Positions 60,661 through 64,000 of a DNA stretch of 64,000 bases are shown here, one piece after another. Origin of the DNA: Ectothiorhodospiraceae bacterium (lineage in GTDB: Bacteria > Pseudomonadota > Gammaproteobacteria > HK1); assembly GCA_024234875.1 (NCBI GenBank), contig JACKNM010000002.1, positions 62,001-126,000 on the forward strand, in the 5' to 3' direction. The stretch's first letter is position 1; each line of letters starts with the position of its first letter. The notes beneath the pieces are model-generated. The model was not told where the DNA came from and searched no databases. It was given only the letters and a program-made list of their open reading frames with translations. The position numbers and the translations under genes were made by a program.

Positions 60661-61764
60661 TCAGCGGCGCGCCCAACGCTCCATCGACACCGGATCCAGC
60701 CTCACCCCGAGACCGGGCCCGGTCGGCACCGCGACGTGCCCGTCCTCCACCACCAGGGGCTCGACGAAGAGCTCGTCGGCGATCGCCGTGCCGGTGGGGT
60801 CGTACTCGAGCAGGCGAGTCTCGGGCATCGCCGCCATGAGGTGCAAGGTCGCGGCGGTGCCGACCCCGCTCGAGAAATTGTGGGGGGTGGGCACCACGCC
60901 ATGCGCGGCCGCCGCCTCGCAGATCGCGCGGGTCTGCGCGATGCCGCCGCAGCGCAGGATGTCGGGCATCGCGAAGTCACACCCACCGGCGGCGAGCAGC
61001 GGCTCGAAGCCGTGGACGGTGTAGAGGTTCTCCCCGGTGGCGATCGGCATCCCGAGGGCTCGGCGCAGCTCGGCGTGCCCGGCGTGGTCGAGCGGCGAGA
61101 GTGGCTCCTCGTACCAGAACGGGTCGAACTCCGCGATCGCCTGCCCGAACTCGAGCGCACGCGCCCGATCGAACGCGGTGTTGATGTCGACCATGAAGCC
61201 GACGTCGGGCCCGATGGCCGCCCGAATGCGCGCGATGCGCTCGAGGTCGCGCGCCTCCTCGCCGGCGGCGCCGACGTGGGTCTTCACGTAACGGAAGCCG
61301 CGCTCGACGTAGGACGCCGCGGTCGCCGCCATCCGCTCCGGCTCCTCCCAGTGCAGGTCGCTCGCGTAGGCCTCGATACGATCGCGTCGGGCGCCGCCGA
61401 GCAGGGTGCTGACCGGCACGCCCTCGGCCTTGCCCCAGATGTCGTGGCACGCCACCTCGATGGCGCTGATGCCGCAGAGGAACGAGCCGCCGATCTCCCA
61501 GAACGCGCGCGAGGCGAATACGCGCTGCCACAGGGTGGGGATGTCGGTCGGGTCGAGCCCCACCACCATGCCGCGCAGGCGCCGCTCCACGATCGCGACC
61601 ATCAGCGCCTCGTCGCCGAACGCGTCGCCGAGACCCGTGATCCCGGCGTCGGTCTCCACGACCACGAAGTTGAACACGCGCTCGGCACGACCACCCTGCG
61701 CGTTGCGCTGCGGGCGGTCGAGCGGGCGGGCGAGCTGGACCACGCGCACGTCGGTAATCTTCAC
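60661..61764 (-). CDS. mandelate racemase / muconate lactonizing-type enolase-superfamily enzyme
   Basis: 367 residues. Metal-dependent abstraction of an alpha proton from a carboxylate. K161-T-H163 (first base), metal ligands D193 (VDINTAFD), E219 (YEEP) and E245 (GENL), and the D268/H295 dyad (PDILRCGG, TPHNF) typical of the mandelate racemase subgroup, here with KxH instead of KxK. Sugar-acid dehydratase or racemase. Start GTG 61764 has AGGAGG six bases upstream; the upstream ATG-like frame lies in the DUF3604 gene's tail region. Confidence 0.92.
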   Translation of the reverse strand: MKITDVRVVQLARPLDRPQRNAQGGRAERVFNFVVVETDAGITGLGDAFGDEALMVAIVERRLRGMVVGLDPTDIPTLWQRVFASRAFWEIGGSFLCGISAIEVACHDIWGKAEGVPVSTLLGGARRDRIEAYASDLHWEEPERMAATAASYVERGFRYVKTHVGAAGEEARDLERIARIRAAIGPDVGFMVDINTAFDRARALEFGQAIAEFDPFWYEEPLSPLDHAGHAELRRALGMPIATGENLYTVHGFEPLLAAGGCDFAMPDILRCGGIAQTRAICEAAAAHGVVPTPHNFSSGVGTAATLHLMAAMPETRLLEYDPTGTAIADELFVEPLVVEDGHVAVPTGPGLGVRLDPVSMERWARR

Positions 61765-61801
61765 GGCCTTCCTCCTGCAACGGGACCGACCAGAGAACGG
61801 C

Positions 61802-64000
61802 TCAGCGGAACACGAATATCGGACTGCTCCAGGCCTGGAAACCATCCTCGGTGGTCACGCAGATCCACAGCGGATTGTCACCGCTCGCGCGCAGCGGCAC
61901 CCGCACCGTCCGCCGGATCTCACGGTGTGGATTCTCGTCCGGCAGTCGGAACACCCGAATCCGCCGCTCCAGGCCGCCGGCCTCGAGAACCACGTCGCGC
62001 GCGCCGACCTCGGCCAGCGGCACGTTCAGGGCGCCGTGGTTGGAGGTGAGGTCGAGGCTGCCGCTCGCGCCCTCGTCGAGCCAGACGTCGAAGCCACCGA
62101 AGTTGCCGGTGGTGATCGCGTTCCACTCGACGGTGTTGCCGCCCCGCTGCTCGAGCAGGCGCTCGTGGTTCCAGGCATTGATCTTCGCCATCCGGCGGAT
62201 GGTCGCGCCGCCGAAACGCGCACGCCCGATCCAGGTCGTCTGCCGGCCGCGGCCGCGATACTCCGCCCCGCTCCAGACGACGCGGATTCGGCTGCCGAGG
62301 TCGGCGGCCTCGAACGGGCGTAGCAACGACACCACCTCGGTGCCGTTGCGCACCTCGATGCGCTCGATCGGCGCATGCGCCACCACGTGCAGATCGAGGT
62401 CGACGGCGTCGACCTCGGCGCGCACGATGTCGCCCATCATCACCTCGGTCACGCGGTGGGTCGCCGCGTCGGGGAAGGCGTTGGGGTCGCGCTCGTAGAG
62501 GGTCGCCTCACGGTCGAAGCGCGCGTTGACCTCCATGTGCAGTCGGCATCCGGTGGTGCCGTAGTGATGGCGGCGGCGCAGGCATTCGAAGATGCCGTCG
62601 CGCGAGAGGTCGTCGGTGAGGAAGCAGGTGAGACCACCGTAGGCGCCGAACTTGGCGGCCCCGGGATAGCTCGCCCCTGGCCGCCCCTTGTGGCCGTCGC
62701 TGTTGCACACCACGCCGCTGCGATGCCCGAGCGGGAAGCCGTCGGTGAGGAGCCACTCGAACGTGCCCCAGGCGGAGTGGATCTCCATCGCGGTCTCGAG
62801 CCGAGGATCGTGCGCCTGGGTGATGTCGGCGTACCGGCCGCCGACGTGCGCGTAGACCACGCAGTCCTCGCCGTCGAGCATCTGGAACAGCCGCGCGGCG
62901 GTCGGTGCGTCGGTGTGGATGTCGGTCCGATCGGTGAGCAGCGCATGCGAGGAGCGATGGATCTGACGCCCCTCGGTGCGGAAGAACACGTTGCGATCGC
63001 CGCCCACCGCGGTGTTGCCGGACCACTCGTAGCCGGGGAAGACCACGAATCGCCCGTCCTCGTGGAACTCCGCCGTCAGCTCGTTCAGGTAGCCCCAGAA
63101 CGCGTTGTTGACCTGGAAGTCGTTGGCCTGGTGGCCGGTCACGTCGAGGAAGGACTTGTTGCGCGCGAAGTCGAAGTACTGCCGCGAGGTGGTGACCCCG
63201 ATCGACTCACCGCTCTGGCCGTGGAGGTCGCCCCAATAGCCGGAGTGCCCGCGCTCGCGGATCAGCAGCGGGCCGGCCTCGGCCACGCAGGCATCGCCGT
63301 CCATCACGCGGATTCTGAGCGTGCCCTCGGTCTCGACGGTGAGGCCGTCGAGGCAGATCGACTTCTCCCCGAGCGGATAGTCGATTCGTTCCGGGAGCCC
63401 GCGGACCGGGAGCGTCGGCTCGAGTCTGAATCGGCCGGACGCGAGGTGGGTCGGATTGCCCCAGAGGTCCTCGCACTTGAGCCCGAGGCGGAACGTCTCG
63501 CCGGTGCGGCGCAGTGTCGGCAGCACCGCGCGCCACATGTGCGGCGGCCCGGGGACGATCGAGATGTGGGGCGTCTCCGGCAGCGGCACGTAGTGGCCGA
63601 CGGCACAGACGTCGGCCAGCACCTTGAACTCGAACCCACTCTCGACGAAGGTCTGGAGCTTCATCCCGGGCGAGCCCTTCGAGGTGTCGCCGAAGACGAT
63701 GGTGATGGTGTCGCCCTCGCGCAGGTAGCCACCGTGGAGCTTCGCGGTGAGGGCGCGGAACCAGGGTCGCTGGTGCGCCGTCCCGCCGTAGCTGAGTGCC
63801 AGGCGCGAGTTGGTGCTGGTGCGCGCGGTGACGTAGTTGTAGCCGGTCGGGTCGTCGGTCTGGAGGTCGCCCCAGTCGCCCATGAACCGGAACACCACCC
63901 GGATCGAGCCGGTGTCGTCGATGCCGTAGCGGCCCACGGTGTAGACCAGCTCGAAGGTCTGCAGGCTGCGCGCCTCGAACGCCCCACGCGGCTCGAGGGT
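61802..64000 (-). CDS. DUF3604-family protein, 5' end cut by window
   Basis: At least 732 residues; the frame is open to the right edge. The family (DUF3604) has a PHP-like metal-dependent hydrolase core. Here GHSGYWGDLHGQSG, a VFPGYEWSGNTAVGGD block, YAHVGGRYAD and the later CNSDGHKGRPG hold His/Asp residues that would bind metal. Flanked by beta-sandwich domains. Upstream gene of the racemase and dioxygenase, with a 37-bp gap, so it is likely part of the same operon. Confidence 0.85.
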   Translation of the reverse strand, partial: TLEPRGAFEARSLQTFELVYTVGRYGIDDTGSIRVVFRFMGDWGDLQTDDPTGYNYVTARTSTNSRLALSYGGTAHQRPWFRALTAKLHGGYLREGDTITIVFGDTSKGSPGMKLQTFVESGFEFKVLADVCAVGHYVPLPETPHISIVPGPPHMWRAVLPTLRRTGETFRLGLKCEDLWGNPTHLASGRFRLEPTLPVRGLPERIDYPLGEKSICLDGLTVETEGTLRIRVMDGDACVAEAGPLLIRERGHSGYWGDLHGQSGESIGVTTSRQYFDFARNKSFLDVTGHQANDFQVNNAFWGYLNELTAEFHEDGRFVVFPGYEWSGNTAVGGDRNVFFRTEGRQIHRSSHALLTDRTDIHTDAPTAARLFQMLDGEDCVVYAHVGGRYADITQAHDPRLETAMEIHSAWGTFEWLLTDGFPLGHRSGVVCNSDGHKGRPGASYPGAAKFGAYGGLTCFLTDDLSRDGIFECLRRRHHYGTTGCRLHMEVNARFDREATLYERDPNAFPDAATHRVTEVMMGDIVRAEVDAVDLDLHVVAHAPIERIEVRNGTEVVSLLRPFEAADLGSRIRVVWSGAEYRGRGRQTTWIGRARFGGATIRRMAKINAWNHERLLEQRGGNTVEWNAITTGNFGGFDVWLDEGASGSLDLTSNHGALNVPLAEVGARDVVLEAGGLERRIRVFRLPDENPHREIRRTVRVPLRASGDNPLWICVTTEDGFQAWSSPIFVFR

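Noticed and set aside
1..64000. tRNA, rRNA or CRISPR repeats anywhere in the window
   Set aside because: No cloverleaf-like pattern, no ribosomal sequence and no regular spaced direct repeats were found on reading.

Overview
The window comes from a high-GC (roughly 70 %) Gram-negative bacterium with a versatile heterotrophic metabolism. TRAP and ABC solute importers, signal-peptide-bearing binding proteins, TauD-type dioxygenases, a Baeyer-Villiger monooxygenase, a hydantoinase pair and many hydrolases suggest a soil, marine or groundwater proteobacterium or a member of a related uncultured phylum; the sequence alone does not settle which. An in-frame TGA at the catalytic position of a peroxiredoxin, followed by a hairpin, indicates that the cell inserts selenocysteine. 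No rRNA, tRNA, CRISPR array, phage module or transposase gene was seen.

Layout. 1-2,397 (-): zinc amidohydrolase translationally coupled to a COG0523 GTPase (cut by the left edge). 2,568-4,331 (+): Baeyer-Villiger monooxygenase. 4,449-12,942 (-): TauD dioxygenase, three-gene TRAP importer with a LacI-type operator and promoter, LOG-family protein, and a four-gene ABC importer. 13,319-19,276: membrane diguanylate cyclase, then a 1,630-residue CheB-CheR-PAS-kinase-REC-Hpt hybrid. 19,531-25,148: serine hydrolase / polysaccharide deacetylase / FAD oxidoreductase operon, TauE-type exporter, small secreted protein, VOC protein. 25,316-27,676: penicillin-acylase-like amidase. 27,746-33,187 (-): an unusual operon of alpha/beta hydrolase, caspase-like protease, a protein of unknown function that repeats the protease's C-terminal domain, and an AIR-synthase-like protein. 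33,277-38,720: thioesterase, a three-gene overlapping operon of unknown function with two membrane proteins, a glutamine-synthetase-family enzyme divergent from an N-formylglutamate amidohydrolase/isochorismatase pair around a perfect palindromic operator. 38,721-39,226: gene-free, repeat-rich stretch. 39,227-47,945 (-): amidase, TerB-like protein, DUF3592-like protein, and a hyuB-hyuA-alpha-hydroxyacid oxidase operon. 48,122-56,719: threonine-synthase-like enzyme, SulP transporter fused to STAS and cyclic-nucleotide domains, divergent cyclic-nucleotide-gated K+ channel, M81 peptidase, flavin/Fe-S demethylase-like enzyme. 56,752-59,484: MFS transporter, selenocysteine peroxiredoxin, nitroreductase. 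59,587-64,000 (-): DUF3604 protein (cut by the right edge), mandelate-racemase-like enzyme and a second TauD dioxygenase.

How it works together. Most of the window is scavenging and catabolism of small organic N/S/carboxylate compounds: importers feed oxygenases, amidases, hydantoinase, flavin oxidases and enolase-superfamily enzymes. Signalling is carried by c-di-GMP synthesis, a chemotaxis-derived hybrid kinase and two transport proteins with cyclic-nucleotide domains. The most unusual pieces are the selenocysteine peroxiredoxin with its own SECIS-like hairpin and the caspase/hydrolase operon, which looks like an undescribed conflict or proteolytic-signalling unit.
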